A stretch of DNA of 64,000 bases from Sinisalibacter aestuarii. GTDB taxonomy: Bacteria > Pseudomonadota > Alphaproteobacteria > Rhodobacterales > Rhodobacteraceae. This document shows, one piece after another, positions 31,971 to 41,188 of this stretch (positions are counted from its first letter, which is position 1; each line of letters opens with the position of its first letter). A program made the position numbers and the translations under genes. The DNA is taken from contig NZ_BROH01000001.1 of assembly GCF_027923545.1 (NCBI RefSeq), forward strand, positions 819,001 to 883,000. Direction: 5' to 3'. The notes beneath the pieces are model-generated. The model was given only the letters and a program-made list of their open reading frames with translations, did no database searches and was not told the origin of the DNA.

Positions 31971-33878
31971 CTAGAGATACGCGGCCAGCTCCTCCTTACG
32001 CGCTTCCTGATAGTGATCGAAGGATGACGAGAACCAGGCCGTACCGCGCGTCGCCCCGGCGAGAGCGTTGAACAATTCGTCCTCCGCCGCCATCGGCAGC
32101 AGCGCCTGGAACACATCCCAGCCCGCCGCGCTGTCATGAGCCTCAAAGCCGAGCACCTGGCCCTTCAGCCCCGAGACGATCGGCACCAGCCCGCCCGAGA
32201 ACAGGCTCGGCACATGGATGTCGACCTTCATGATCGGCTGCAGCAACACCGTGCCGACCTCCGCCAGCGCCTCCTTGATCGCGTTCTTGCCGGCGGTGCG
32301 GAAGGCGTAGTCCGACGAGTCGACCGAATGCGCCTTGCCGTCCTTCAGCTCGACCGACACATCGACCACCGGAAAGCCGTTCGGCCCCTCGGTCAGCGCA
32401 TCCACCGCGCCCGCCTCGACGGAGGGGATGTAGTTGCGCGGCACCGCGCCGCCTTTCACGGTTTCGGTGAAGGCGAAGCCCGAGCCGCGCTGTTCCGGTT
32501 TCAGCGCCACCACTACATCGGCGAATTGCCCCGCGCCGCCGGATTGCTTGCGGTGGCGGTGATGGATTTCGGTTCCGCGTTGGATCGTCTCGCGCAGGGC
32601 GGGCGGCACCGGCGCTTCCTCGACCTCGACGCCGAAATCGTCGGCGAGTTTCTGGATGACACGGCGCAGATGCAGCGGCCCCTGGGTGGCAAGCACCGGG
32701 CTGCCGGTCTTTTCGTCCTGGCTGACGGACAGGCCCGCGTCGATCTCATCGAGCCGTTCCAGCGCGGTGGAGAGGCGGCTGTCATCCTTGTCATGGACCG
32801 GGCTTATCAGGCGGCGGAAGGCCGAGGCATGGGGGCGTGCCCAGTCCGGCAGGCTGTCCGCCGCCGTCGCGGTGAAGGCGCGGCCGGCCGCCAGGTGATC
32901 GGATTTCACCGTCAGCCCGAGACCACCCGCCGCGAGCGTGGCGAGGCCGGATTTCGCGTCCAGATCGGTGAGCGATCCGACATTGGCCCCGCCAAGCGGC
33001 TGGCCGCCGGCAATCTCACCGCCCAGTGCGCGCACCAGCACGGTCTTGCCCAGGTGTTTCACCACATCCGCCATCGCGCCCACACCGAGCGCGCCGCCCG
33101 CCAGCCGTGCCGCCGCGACCTCGACGCCGGGGGCCTCGTGGCGCAGCGATTTCATCAGCCGGGTGATCCCGTTGCGGTGCTCGGCGCTGCCGAGGAAGGC
33201 GGGCACGAGGTCATGGTGTTGAAGGGTACGGGTGGCGACTTCATAGACCTCTTCGGCCATCACCGCCTTGTCTTCGATGATCTCTTCCAGCAGCGCATCG
33301 TCGAAATCTGCGTAGCTTTCGAGCAGTTCCGCGCGCGCCTCCTCTTCGCGCGGGCGCACGGCTTCGGGGATCTCCATCAGCGTCGAGGGCGATCCGTCAT
33401 GAAACTTCCAGGCCCGTTCCGATACCAGATCGACCATGCCGACGATCTCTTCGCCCTGCCGGATCGGCACTTCGCGCAGCACGATATGATGGCGCGAATA
33501 GGTCTGCAGCGCCGAAACGGTTTGCGACATCCGGCTCACCGGCATATCGGTCTTGTTGATGAAGATGAGGGCGGGCACGCCCGCCTCCTCGATCATCCGC
33601 AGATAGGGCGCGGCCAGCACCGCGCCTTCGGCATCGGCGGGTACGCAGAGCACGGCGGCGTCAGAGGCCGCCAGAGCGCCGCCCACCGGCGCAAGGTTTT
33701 CCGATCCGCCGGCGATATCTATCGCTGCCCAGTCCTCGCCCATGAACCCGAAGGAGCGAACCTGTGCGACGCCGGGGATGTCGAATGCCTTGCCGGGAGA
33801 CCCGTCGAGACCGACCAGGGCCTCGACGAGTGTTGATTTGCCGGAGTGGGACGGTCCCAAAACGGTGAAGACTCTCAT
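31971..33878 (-). CDS. EF-G-like protein with degenerate GTPase domain
   Basis: A 635-residue relative of elongation factor G. Domains II-V look complete, including YIPSVEAG, HSVDSSDYAFRTAG and the closing GLKGQVLGFE. The G domain is abnormal: G1 is GPSHSGKST (residues 8-16), but only about 40 residues separate it from the G3 position, where IDIAGG (53-58) replaces the DTPGH of true EF-G, so most of switch I and the catalytic histidine are missing. G4 is intact as NKTD (108-111). It may bind but hardly hydrolyse GTP. AAGGAGG supports the start at 33878. Similar paralogues occur in related bacteria with unknown function; it is not a replacement for the main fusA product. Confidence 0.85.
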   Translation of the reverse strand: MRVFTVLGPSHSGKSTLVEALVGLDGSPGKAFDIPGVAQVRSFGFMGEDWAAIDIAGGSENLAPVGGALAASDAAVLCVPADAEGAVLAAPYLRMIEEAGVPALIFINKTDMPVSRMSQTVSALQTYSRHHIVLREVPIRQGEEIVGMVDLVSERAWKFHDGSPSTLMEIPEAVRPREEEARAELLESYADFDDALLEEIIEDKAVMAEEVYEVATRTLQHHDLVPAFLGSAEHRNGITRLMKSLRHEAPGVEVAAARLAGGALGVGAMADVVKHLGKTVLVRALGGEIAGGQPLGGANVGSLTDLDAKSGLATLAAGGLGLTVKSDHLAAGRAFTATAADSLPDWARPHASAFRRLISPVHDKDDSRLSTALERLDEIDAGLSVSQDEKTGSPVLATQGPLHLRRVIQKLADDFGVEVEEAPVPPALRETIQRGTEIHHRHRKQSGGAGQFADVVVALKPEQRGSGFAFTETVKGGAVPRNYIPSVEAGAVDALTEGPNGFPVVDVSVELKDGKAHSVDSSDYAFRTAGKNAIKEALAEVGTVLLQPIMKVDIHVPSLFSGGLVPIVSGLKGQVLGFEAHDSAAGWDVFQALLPMAAEDELFNALAGATRGTAWFSSSFDHYQEARKEELAAYL

Positions 33879-33992
33879 GAGCGGATCCTCCTTCGGTGAA
33901 CGCTCCAACATTACCGCGATGATGGACCCCGGCCTTGCGTCAGATCAAACCTTTACCTTGCCGCCTGCACTTTACGCACGCTAAGTCGCGGC

Positions 33993-35213
33993 ATGGAAAC
34001 GCCGCGCCATGCTCTCTTGTTCATCCTGGCCACGATCCTGCTCGATGCGATCGGGGTCGGCCTGATCTTTCCGCTGATGCCCGACCTGATGCAACGGGTG
34101 GGTGCAGCCGATGCGGCGTCGGGTGCGCTGCTCGGCGGGATATTGATGGCCGCCTATGCGGCGATGCAGTTTCTGTTTGCACCGCTGATTGGCGGGCTGT
34201 CCGATGCGCTGGGGCGCAAGCCGGTGCTGCTGATCGCGCTGGCCACGCTGGCGGTGGATTACGTGATCATGGCGCTGGCTCAGGGCTTCTGGCTGTTGCT
34301 GGTCGGCCGGGTGCTCGCGGGCATTGCCGGGGCGACCTATATTACCGCCACCGCCTATCTCGCCGATATTTCGCCGCCGGAGAAACGCGCGGCGAATTTC
34401 GGCCTGATCGGCGCGACCTATGGGATCGGCTTCGTCATGGGGCCGGCGCTGGGCGGGCTGTTGGCGGCGTGGCACCTCACCGCGCCGTTCTGGGTTGCGG
34501 CCTGTTTCGCGGCGGCCAATGTGGCGCTTGGGCTGCTGGTGCTGCCCGAGAGCCTGCCGCCGCAGCGCCGCCGCCGCTTCACCCGGGCCGATCTCAACCC
34601 GTTCGGCGCGATCGGCGCCGCGTTTCGGCTGCCGGGGCTCGCACTGCCGTTGATGGTGTTGTTTACCTTCGAGTTCGCCAACATGGTCTACCCCACGCTC
34701 TGGGCCTTCTGGTCGCGCGAAACCTTTGGCTGGAGCGCGGCGGTGATCGGCACGTCCTTCGCCGTCTATGGCATCGGCGTGGCCGTCACGCAGGGCGCGG
34801 TGCTGCCCGTCCTGATCCCCCGCATCGGTGAGTTCCGCACTCTCATCTTCGGTGCCATCGCGGCCATTGCCGCGCTGATCGGGCTTGGCGTTGCGCCCTT
34901 CGCCTGGGTCGTCTTCGCGCTGATCCCGCTCGCCTGTCTGTCGGATATGGTGCCGCCGACGGCAACGGCGATGATGTCGAACCAGGTGCCGGAAGACCGG
35001 CAGGGGCTCTTGCAGGGGGTGATCGCCTCGCTCGGTTCGATCGCCGCCGTGGTGGCGCCGCTGCTGGTGACGCCGCTGTTTCATGCCTTCGCGGCGGAGG
35101 ATGCCCGGCTCTACATGCCGGGGGCGCCCTTCATAGCCTCGGGCCTGCTGCTGATCCTTGTCTTTCCCGCCTTCCTCGCGCTGAACCCGCAGCGAAAGCG
35201 GGCCGCCCCCTGA
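33993..35213 (+). CDS. MFS efflux transporter, TetA-like
   Basis: A 406-residue major facilitator with 12 predicted helices. The loop 2-3 motif reads GGLSDALGRKPVLL, and the helix 5 antiporter motif is ATYGIGFVMGPALGGLLA, which places it in the drug:H+ antiporter 12-TM group near the TetA/TCR proteins. It would export small molecules from the cytoplasm using the proton gradient. It is divergent from the EF-G-like gene with about 115 bp between. EF-G-like and tetracycline-type transporter side by side is probably coincidence, because the EF-G relative lacks the TetM signature. Substrate unknown. Confidence 0.88.
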   Translation: METPRHALLFILATILLDAIGVGLIFPLMPDLMQRVGAADAASGALLGGILMAAYAAMQFLFAPLIGGLSDALGRKPVLLIALATLAVDYVIMALAQGFWLLLVGRVLAGIAGATYITATAYLADISPPEKRAANFGLIGATYGIGFVMGPALGGLLAAWHLTAPFWVAACFAAANVALGLLVLPESLPPQRRRRFTRADLNPFGAIGAAFRLPGLALPLMVLFTFEFANMVYPTLWAFWSRETFGWSAAVIGTSFAVYGIGVAVTQGAVLPVLIPRIGEFRTLIFGAIAAIAALIGLGVAPFAWVVFALIPLACLSDMVPPTATAMMSNQVPEDRQGLLQGVIASLGSIAAVVAPLLVTPLFHAFAAEDARLYMPGAPFIASGLLLILVFPAFLALNPQRKRAAP

Positions 35214-35277
35214 GGCTTGCAGCCCCTGCGAGTCTTGGGCATTGTCGCCCCGATTATTCAAACGAGCAGATGAGCGG

Positions 35278-35631
35278 ATGTGGAAGATCAGAACCCATCG
35301 GATGGGGATCGACCAGGGCAGCCAGGTCCTGTTTTCCGACTATAAGCACAATGGCAGGATGTGGTCGGGCGAGGGCGAGCGCGAGTTCCGGATGGCGGTG
35401 GATTTTTCCGAACCCTTCCTGACCGCACCGGCGGTAAAGGTGAGCCTGTCGATGTGGGATGTCGATCACAGCACCAACCAGCGGATGGATATCAGTGCCG
35501 AGAATGTCGGCGCCGACGGGTTCGACCTGGTGTTCCGCACCTGGGGCGATTCCCGCATCGCCCGCGTGCGCGCCGACTGGATCGCGCTGGGCGAGGTGCC
35601 CCATGAGGACGATTGGGAATTGTCGTCCTGA
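35278..35631 (+). CDS. H-type lectin domain protein
   Basis: A 117-residue protein made up of one H-type lectin domain, the fold of snail agglutinin and discoidin C-terminal domains. Marks are the opening strand FSDYKHNGRMWSGEGERE, FSEPFLTAPAVKVSLSMWDVD and the closing RIARVRADWIALGE. There is no signal peptide, so how it meets glycans, if it does, is open. The start at 35278 gives MWKIRTHRM; the ribosome binding site is weak. It is flanked by the MFS gene and prs. Small proteins of this type recur in Rhodobacteraceae. Confidence 0.82.
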   Translation: MWKIRTHRMGIDQGSQVLFSDYKHNGRMWSGEGEREFRMAVDFSEPFLTAPAVKVSLSMWDVDHSTNQRMDISAENVGADGFDLVFRTWGDSRIARVRADWIALGEVPHEDDWELSS

Positions 35632-35646
35632 GCGGCCCGACCGGCT

Positions 35647-36660
35647 TCAGGAGTAATGCGTTTCGTACAGCGGTTCGAGCGTGGCGTCTTCGAACAGCGA
35701 CGAAACACTGGTGCCGCCCCAGATATTGAGGATCGCCTGGGCAAAGATCGGCGCGGTGGGCACCACGCGGATGTTCGCCGCAGAGCGCACCGCGGCGGTC
35801 GGCTCGATCGTGTCGGTGATCACCAGGCTCTTCATCACCGAGCCGGTTACCCGTTCCACCGCCGGGCCCGACATGACGCCATGGGTGATATAGGCATGCA
35901 CTTCCTTGGCGCCGTATTCCATCAGAAGCTCGGCGGCCTTCACCAGTGTGCCGGCGGTGTCGGCAATGTCGTCGATGATGATGCAGCGCTTGTCCTTGAC
36001 CTCGCCGATCACGGTCATCTCGGCGATTTCACCGGGCTTTTCGCGGCGTTTGTCGACGATGGAGAGCGGCGCGTTGATCCGCTTGGCAAGCTCTCGCGCC
36101 CGGGCCACGCCGCCAACGTCGGGGCTGACCACCATCACTTCGTCGAGGCAGTCCCTGAAGTGATGCTTGATGTCGAGGGCGAAGATCGGGCTGGCATAGA
36201 GGTTATCCACCGGGATATCGAAGAAGCCCTGGATCTGGGCGGCGTGAAGATCCATCGTCAGCACCCGCTCGATGCCGGCATGGGCGATCATGTTGGCCAC
36301 CAGCTTGGCGCTGATCGGCGTGCGGGCCTTGGTGCGGCGGTCCTGCCGGGCATAGCCGAAATACGGGATCACGGCGGTGATGCGCGCGGCCGAGGAGCGG
36401 CGCAGCGTATCGGCGATGATCAGGAGTTCCATCAGGTTGTCATTCGCCGGGTTCGAGGTCGGCTGGATGATGAACATGTCTTCGCCGCGCACGTTCTCGT
36501 GGATCTCGACGAAGATCTCCTGATCGTTGAACCGTTCGACCCGGGCATTCACGAGGTCGACCTTCGCACCGCGATGGATCGACATCCGCCGGGCAACGGC
36601 GGTCGAGAGGGTCAGGTTCGCATTGCCCGAGATGAGCTTGGGTTCGTTGATGGCTGGCAT
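35647..36660 (-). CDS. prs: Ribose-phosphate pyrophosphokinase
   Basis: A 337-residue PRPP synthase; it transfers pyrophosphate from ATP to ribose 5-phosphate, making PRPP for purine, pyrimidine, histidine and tryptophan synthesis. The flexible loop and ATP site are [14 protein letters not shown], the metal-binding signature is [14 protein letters not shown], and the PRPP loop is [29 protein letters not shown] is the expected N-terminus; a far longer upstream frame crosses the neighbouring divergent gene and is discarded. Possible AGGGA element upstream. Confidence 0.96.
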   Translation of the reverse strand: MPAINEPKLISGNANLTLSTAVARRMSIHRGAKVDLVNARVERFNDQEIFVEIHENVRGEDMFIIQPTSNPANDNLMELLIIADTLRRSSAARITAVIPYFGYARQDRRTKARTPISAKLVANMIAHAGIERVLTMDLHAAQIQGFFDIPVDNLYASPIFALDIKHHFRDCLDEVMVVSPDVGGVARARELAKRINAPLSIVDKRREKPGEIAEMTVIGEVKDKRCIIIDDIADTAGTLVKAAELLMEYGAKEVHAYITHGVMSGPAVERVTGSVMKSLVITDTIEPTAAVRSAANIRVVPTAPIFAQAILNIWGGTSVSSLFEDATLEPLYETHYS

Positions 36661-36774
36661 TCTGGCATCCCTGGCGGGTCGTTTCATGTAACAGAATCGC
36701 GACGGCGCGTCGTTGACACCGCTTAGCACCGGGCTAGGGTCATGACCACCACAAGGCGCGCGGGGAGACACAAA

Positions 36775-37371
36775 ATGCCACGGATCGACGTCTATTTCAG
36801 CACGATTTCCCCTTACACCTACCTGTCGCTGCCGCGCTTTCGGGCAGTGGTGGCGGAATACGGGCTCGATGTGGTGTGGAAGCCCTTCGATATCGTCGCG
36901 CTCTACGGGCGCACGGGCGGCACGCTGCCGGCTGAGCGCCACCCCTCCCGGCAGGCCTACCGGCTGGCCGACCTCGCCCGGCAGGCGAAGCGCGCGGGGA
37001 TGCCGATCAATGTGGAGCCTGCGTTCTTCCCCACCAACCCGGCCCCGGCCTCTTACGCAATCATCGCCGCGCAGCAGGCGGGCGGCGGCGATATGTTCGC
37101 GCTTGTCGAGGCGGTGCTGGCCGCCTGCTGGGCGGGGGAGAAGAACATCGCCGAAGACGAGGTGGTGAAGGCGGCGCTGGCCGGTGCGGGCTTCGATCCG
37201 GCGCTGGCCGATACCGGGCTGTTCACCGGCGCCGAGATCTATGGCCGCAACCTGGAAGATGCGGTGCAGGCCGGTGTGTTTGGCGCGCCGAGCTTCGTTA
37301 CCGGCGACGGGGCGCTGTTCTGGGGGCAGGACCGGCTCGACGATCTCGCCGACCATCTTGCGCAGGGCTGA
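36775..37371 (+). CDS. 2-hydroxychromene-2-carboxylate isomerase-like (DsbA/kappa-GST fold)
   Basis: A 198-residue protein of the HCCA isomerase family, thioredoxin-fold enzymes that use glutathione. The catalytic serine is in [17 protein letters not shown], and GVFGAPSFV and [14 protein letters not shown] are the conserved C-terminal pieces. NahD in naphthalene catabolism is the model; here no aromatic pathway genes are adjacent, so the substrate is uncertain. GGGGAG before the ATG at 36775 fixes the start. The stop overlaps the start of the hydrolase gene by one base. Confidence 0.87.
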   Translation: MPRIDVYFSTISPYTYLSLPRFRAVVAEYGLDVVWKPFDIVALYGRTGGTLPAERHPSRQAYRLADLARQAKRAGMPINVEPAFFPTNPAPASYAIIAAQQAGGGDMFALVEAVLAACWAGEKNIAEDEVVKAALAGAGFDPALADTGLFTGAEIYGRNLEDAVQAGVFGAPSFVTGDGALFWGQDRLDDLADHLAQG

Positions 37372-38177
37372 TGCCGGTTCCGCTGGTTGCAGGCTTTCCC
37401 ACCCATGTCACGCGCTCCGGTTCCGGGGCGCGGCGGGCGGTGTTCCTGCATTGCTCGCTCGCCCATAGCGGGGCCTGGGCGCCGGCGCAGGCGGTGCTGG
37501 CCGAGAGGCTCGACATGGTCTGCTTCGACCGGCCCAGTCACGGGCGCAGCGGCGCTTGGGATGGAGAGGGTGGCGCGGCGGGGCTGCTCGATCTGACCGC
37601 GCGGATCGCGGGGGCGCTTGCGGGCGAGGGGGCGGATATCGTGGGCCACAGCTTCGGCGGCATCGCGGCGCTGCGGCTGGCGCTCACACGGCCCGACCTC
37701 GTGCGCAGCCTGACCCTGATCGAGCCGCCGCTCTTCGCCGCGATCCGGGGCGGCCCGCGCTTTGCCGCCCATGCAGGGGCGATGGAGCGGTTTGAAGCCG
37801 CCCTAGCGGCAGGCGACCGGATGAAGGCCGCTGAAATCTTCAACGCCGCGCTCAGCCCGGAAAGCCCGTGGAGCGAGATGACGCAAGCCGCCCGCGCCGG
37901 GCTGGCGCGGCGCATTCACCTTATCGCCGATGAAAACCCGGTGACGCTGGACGATATTGCCGGCCTGCTCGCGCCGGGCGGACTTGACGCGGTTGACCGG
38001 CCCGTCCTTCTGATCGGGGGAGATCTTTCGCCGCCGATCATGGACGAGGTCATGTCGGCGCTCGCCGCCCGGTTGCCGGCTGCGCGGCGTGCGGTGATCG
38101 CGGGGGCAGGGCATATGTCACCCGTCACCCACCCGCAGGCGGTGGCCGGCGAGATCGCGCGGTTTCTCGGCCTTTAG
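37371..38177 (+). CDS. Alpha/beta-fold hydrolase
   Basis: A 268-residue alpha/beta hydrolase. The oxyanion region is [13 protein letters not shown], the nucleophile elbow GHSFGG has the catalytic serine, and the late [11 protein letters not shown] supplies the histidine; the acid is likely in [12 protein letters not shown] helical cap lies between about residues 125 and 200. It is translationally coupled to the isomerase-like gene. It overlaps the convergent threonine aldolase by four bases at its end. Substrate unknown; esterase or haloperoxidase-type activity is possible. Confidence 0.87.
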   Translation: MPVPLVAGFPTHVTRSGSGARRAVFLHCSLAHSGAWAPAQAVLAERLDMVCFDRPSHGRSGAWDGEGGAAGLLDLTARIAGALAGEGADIVGHSFGGIAALRLALTRPDLVRSLTLIEPPLFAAIRGGPRFAAHAGAMERFEAALAAGDRMKAAEIFNAALSPESPWSEMTQAARAGLARRIHLIADENPVTLDDIAGLLAPGGLDAVDRPVLLIGGDLSPPIMDEVMSALAARLPAARRAVIAGAGHMSPVTHPQAVAGEIARFLGL

Positions 38178-39220
38178 CCGCGCACGAGCGCGACGAAACG
38201 GTCGATATCCTCGTCGTTGGCCGACCAGTCGCAGACCATCCGGGCGGTCAGCATCTCGTCCGGGTCGTTGCCCTCCAGATGCCCTGCCCAGAGGTAATAT
38301 TGCGCCCCGGCCTCGTGCAGCCGCCGGTGGCCTGCCCGCGACCAGCCGGCGAAGCTCATATTCGCCTGCGGTTCATGGGCAAAGCTCACACCGGGCAGTT
38401 GCCTCAACCCGCGCACCAACCGGGCATTGGCGGCATTGGCGGCGCGGGCCATTTCCAGCCAGAGCCCGTCTTCGAGATAGGCGAGCATCTGTGCCGAGAG
38501 GAAGCGGTGCTTGGAGAAGAGATGCGCGCCACGCTTGCGGCGCAGTTCGAATTCCCAGGCTTTCGCCGGGTCGAACAGGATCACCGCTTCCACGCCCATC
38601 AGCCCGTTCTTGGTGCCGCCAAAGCTCAGCGCATCCACGCCGGCTTTCCAGGTCATCTCCGCCGGGCTTGCGCCGGTTGCTACCAAGGCGTTGGCGAAAC
38701 GCGCGCCGTCGAGATGCACGGGCAGGCCATATTCCTTCGCCACTGCCGCCAGCGCGCCGATCTCGGCTGCCGTGTAGACCGTGCCACGCTCGGTGACGTT
38801 GGTGATCGACACCGGCCCGCGCTGCGGCCCGTGCACGCCACGGCTTTCTTCCGCCTCGATCGCGGCGCGCAGCGCGCCGGGCAGCATCTTCTCGCTGTCG
38901 CCCACCAGCGTGAGCTTGGCCCCGCCGGTGTAGAATTCCGGTGCATTGCACTCGTCTTCATGGATATGGGCGACGGGCGAGCAGAACACCGTTTCAAAGG
39001 GCTGGCTCAACGTGGCCAGCGCCAGAGAATTGGCGGCGGTGCCGGTGGCGACGAGGTAGATCGCCGCTTCGGGCGCCTCGAACAGCTCACGCATCTGCCT
39101 GCGCAGCGCATTCATCAGATCGTCGGCCCCGTAGGGCATGGCATAGCCGTCATTGGCGGCGGTGAGGGCGGCCATCACCTTCGGATGGACCGGGCCGGAA
39201 TTGTCGGAAGCGAAATGCAT
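38174..39220 (-). CDS. ltaE: Low-specificity L-threonine aldolase
   Basis: A 348-residue fold-type I PLP enzyme splitting L-threonine and L-allo-threonine to glycine and acetaldehyde. It opens FASDNSGPVHPKVMAALTAA; the PLP lysine is in LSFGGTKNGLMG, and VHLDGARFANAL is the cofactor-contact strand. GAGGA lies just before the ATG. It is the last gene of ribF-ycgN-ltaE: the YcgN stop is two bases upstream. Confidence 0.92.
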   Translation of the reverse strand: MHFASDNSGPVHPKVMAALTAANDGYAMPYGADDLMNALRRQMRELFEAPEAAIYLVATGTAANSLALATLSQPFETVFCSPVAHIHEDECNAPEFYTGGAKLTLVGDSEKMLPGALRAAIEAEESRGVHGPQRGPVSITNVTERGTVYTAAEIGALAAVAKEYGLPVHLDGARFANALVATGASPAEMTWKAGVDALSFGGTKNGLMGVEAVILFDPAKAWEFELRRKRGAHLFSKHRFLSAQMLAYLEDGLWLEMARAANAANARLVRGLRQLPGVSFAHEPQANMSFAGWSRAGHRRLHEAGAQYYLWAGHLEGNDPDEMLTARMVCDWSANDEDIDRFVALVRG

Positions 39221-39222
39221 GA

Positions 39223-39666
39223 TTATTGGTCCTCGATCACGTAATCTTCCCAATCTTCCTCATCCACCTCGAATTCGGGCACGGTCCAGCCGCGCACCGA
39301 ATGGCCCTCGTGCACGCTGTCGGGGTCGCCGGTCAGCAACGGGTGCCAGTCGGGCAGCGGCTCGCCTTCGTGGCGCAGCCGGTAGGCGCAGGTAGAGGGC
39401 ATGAAATAGGCGACCTTGTCCATCGTCTCGGGCGTGAGCACGATGCATTCGGGCACGAATTGCAGGCGGATATCGTATTGGGCGCAGCGGCAGGTCGCGC
39501 CGTCGAGCAGGCGGCAGGCGACGCGGGTAAAAGCGATTTCGCCGGTTTCTTCGTCTTCGAGCTTGTTGAGGCAGCATTTGCCGCAGCCGTCGCAGAGCGC
39601 CTCCCATTCCTCGGGCGTGAGCTGGCGCAGGGGAAGCTCCCAGAAGCGGTGGCGCAGCCGGGCCAT
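39223..39666 (-). CDS. YcgN-family cysteine cluster protein
   Basis: A 147-residue member of the UPF0260/YcgN family. The conserved cysteines form CDGCGKCC near residues 25-32, then CRLLDGATCRCAQY, and a later CIVLTPE and CAYRLRHEG, consistent with a metal cluster. The family function is unknown. The acidic C-terminus (EVDEEDWEDYVIEDQ) is typical. The ATG overlaps the ribF stop by one base, so it is translated together with ribF. Confidence 0.9.
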   Translation of the reverse strand: MARLRHRFWELPLRQLTPEEWEALCDGCGKCCLNKLEDEETGEIAFTRVACRLLDGATCRCAQYDIRLQFVPECIVLTPETMDKVAYFMPSTCAYRLRHEGEPLPDWHPLLTGDPDSVHEGHSVRGWTVPEFEVDEEDWEDYVIEDQ

Positions 39667-40604
39667 CAGAGGGCGGCCAGCACGCCGCGCGCCTGTTCGC
39701 AATCGGCGTTCATCTGGGTAATCAGCGCGTCGAGGCTCTCGAATTTCGCTTCGGGGCGCAGATAGTCGATCAGCGCCACCGAGAGGTGTTCACCGTAGAG
39801 ATCGCCCTTGAAGTCGAACAGGAAGCTTTCGAGGTTCGGCAGGTTTTCCCCGAACATCGGCCGCACGCCCATGCTCGCCGCCCCGCCATATGCGCCGGCA
39901 TGGGGGCCGGTGAGCACATCGACCTTCACCACATAGACGCCGAATTTTGGCGGGTGCAGCCCGCTGATCGACATATTGGCTGTGGGAAAGCCAAGATCGC
40001 GGCCGCGCTGGTCGCCGCGGATCACCTTGCCGTCGATCCGGTGCCAGTGGCCGAGCATCCGCGCGGCATCGCGCGGGCGGCCCTCGGTCAGCGCCTGGCG
40101 GATGGCGGTGGAGCTGATTTCTTCGCCGGTGTCATGCATGAGCGGCGCGACGGTCACGCCGAAGCCAAGCTCCTCACCGAGCGCCTGCAACGTTTCGGGA
40201 TTGCCCGCACGGCCCTTGCCGAAATGGAAATCCTCGCCGACGACCACGTGGCGCAGCCCGAGCCCGTCGACGATCACCCGCCCGGCAAACTCGTCGGGCG
40301 AGAGCGTTGAAAGCGTGTCGTTGAACGACAGCTCATAGAGCTTGTCGACGCCGAGCCAGTCCAGCCGGTGGGCCCGGGCCTCGGCGTTCATCAGCCGGAA
40401 GGGCGGGGCCTTGGGCGCGAAATACTGGCGCGGATGCGGCTCGAAGGTCATCACCCCGAGCGGGGCGCCAAGGCGCTCCGCCTCGGTCCGGGCGATGTCG
40501 ATCACATATTGATGGCCGCGATGCACACCGTCGAAATTGCCGATGGCCGCCGACGCGCCCCGGTCCTGATCTTCGACGAATTGCCAGTCTCGAATAATCC
40601 GCAT
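39666..40604 (-). CDS. ribF: Bifunctional riboflavin kinase/FAD synthetase
   Basis: A 312-residue enzyme that phosphorylates riboflavin to FMN and adenylates FMN to FAD. The N-terminal nucleotidyltransferase domain has AIGNFDGVHRGHQYVI and the ISSTAIRQAL region; the C-terminal kinase domain has GDQRGRDLGFPTANM and FGVYVVKV. Start at 40604 gives MRIIRDWQFVEDQD. First gene of the ribF-ycgN-ltaE operon. Confidence 0.95.
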   Translation of the reverse strand: MRIIRDWQFVEDQDRGASAAIGNFDGVHRGHQYVIDIARTEAERLGAPLGVMTFEPHPRQYFAPKAPPFRLMNAEARAHRLDWLGVDKLYELSFNDTLSTLSPDEFAGRVIVDGLGLRHVVVGEDFHFGKGRAGNPETLQALGEELGFGVTVAPLMHDTGEEISSTAIRQALTEGRPRDAARMLGHWHRIDGKVIRGDQRGRDLGFPTANMSISGLHPPKFGVYVVKVDVLTGPHAGAYGGAASMGVRPMFGENLPNLESFLFDFKGDLYGEHLSVALIDYLRPEAKFESLDALITQMNADCEQARGVLAAL

Positions 40605-40680
40605 GACAAGCGAGTTAGCCCGGCCCCCGCCCGCGTGCAAGCCACAGTCGCGCCCGCCGGTGCGCTTTGCGTGCCGATGG

Positions 40681-40989
40681 CTAGTGCAGGCAAAGATACA
40701 GGCGTTCTATCACGTAGGAATACTGGCCGGTGGGAACGTTGCGAAAACTCGCAAACTCCGCTTTCTTTTTTGGGCCTTTGGCGCAAATGCGTGCCGCTTC
40801 TGCATCTGCCTTGTTCAGCGCCACCTGCTTGTCTTCCGCTGCCAAGAACTCGAACACGTTGCCGTTCAACTGAATGCTGACACTGTCGCCGTTGAACTGA
40901 GAAACGACCGGTTGAAGGTTGTCGACGGAGACACCGCACGACGCAAGAAGAACTGGCACGGCCAAAGCAGCCAAACGGGTACGCAACAT
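40681..40989 (-). CDS. Small predicted lipoprotein
   Basis: A 102-residue protein with a lipoprotein signal: basic start MLRTR, hydrophobic stretch and lipobox LLASC, giving a mature N-terminal cysteine at about residue 18. The mature part has no family I recognise; it contains VSIQLNGNVFEFLAAED and a KGPKKKAE basic patch and ends in two Cys-containing residues near LYLCLH. Its base composition is clearly lower in GC than neighbours, and the upstream 41000-41060 is AT-rich with a possible promoter, suggesting recent acquisition. GTGGAG precedes the ATG. Confidence 0.75.
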   Translation of the reverse strand: MLRTRLAALAVPVLLASCGVSVDNLQPVVSQFNGDSVSIQLNGNVFEFLAAEDKQVALNKADAEAARICAKGPKKKAEFASFRNVPTGQYSYVIERLYLCLH

Positions 40990-41188
40990 GTTTTACTCCA
41001 CACAAGGTTGTGCAATGAAAAGATCACTACAACATTAATAAATCAAGAATTTTCTGGGAATTCAGGCGCAACTCAATCGGCGCCTTCCGAACGAAGATTC
41101 GCCTTTAAGGAGAGCGATGCTGCTTTGCCGTGCCGGTGTGCGTTTCCAGCCAGTGCAGGAGCGGCTCAGCCTTGCCGCCGCTCGCCAG

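Noticed and set aside
33993..35213. Idea that the EF-G-like gene and TetA-like transporter form a tetracycline resistance pair
   Set aside because: The EF-G relative lacks the TetM-type signatures and a functional G domain, and the transporter is of a broad drug/H+ class; they are divergent, not an operon.
41108..41188. In-frame continuation of 27 codons after the MaoC stop
   Set aside because: MaoC proteins normally end at this point and nothing suggests readthrough; chance open frame in high-GC DNA.
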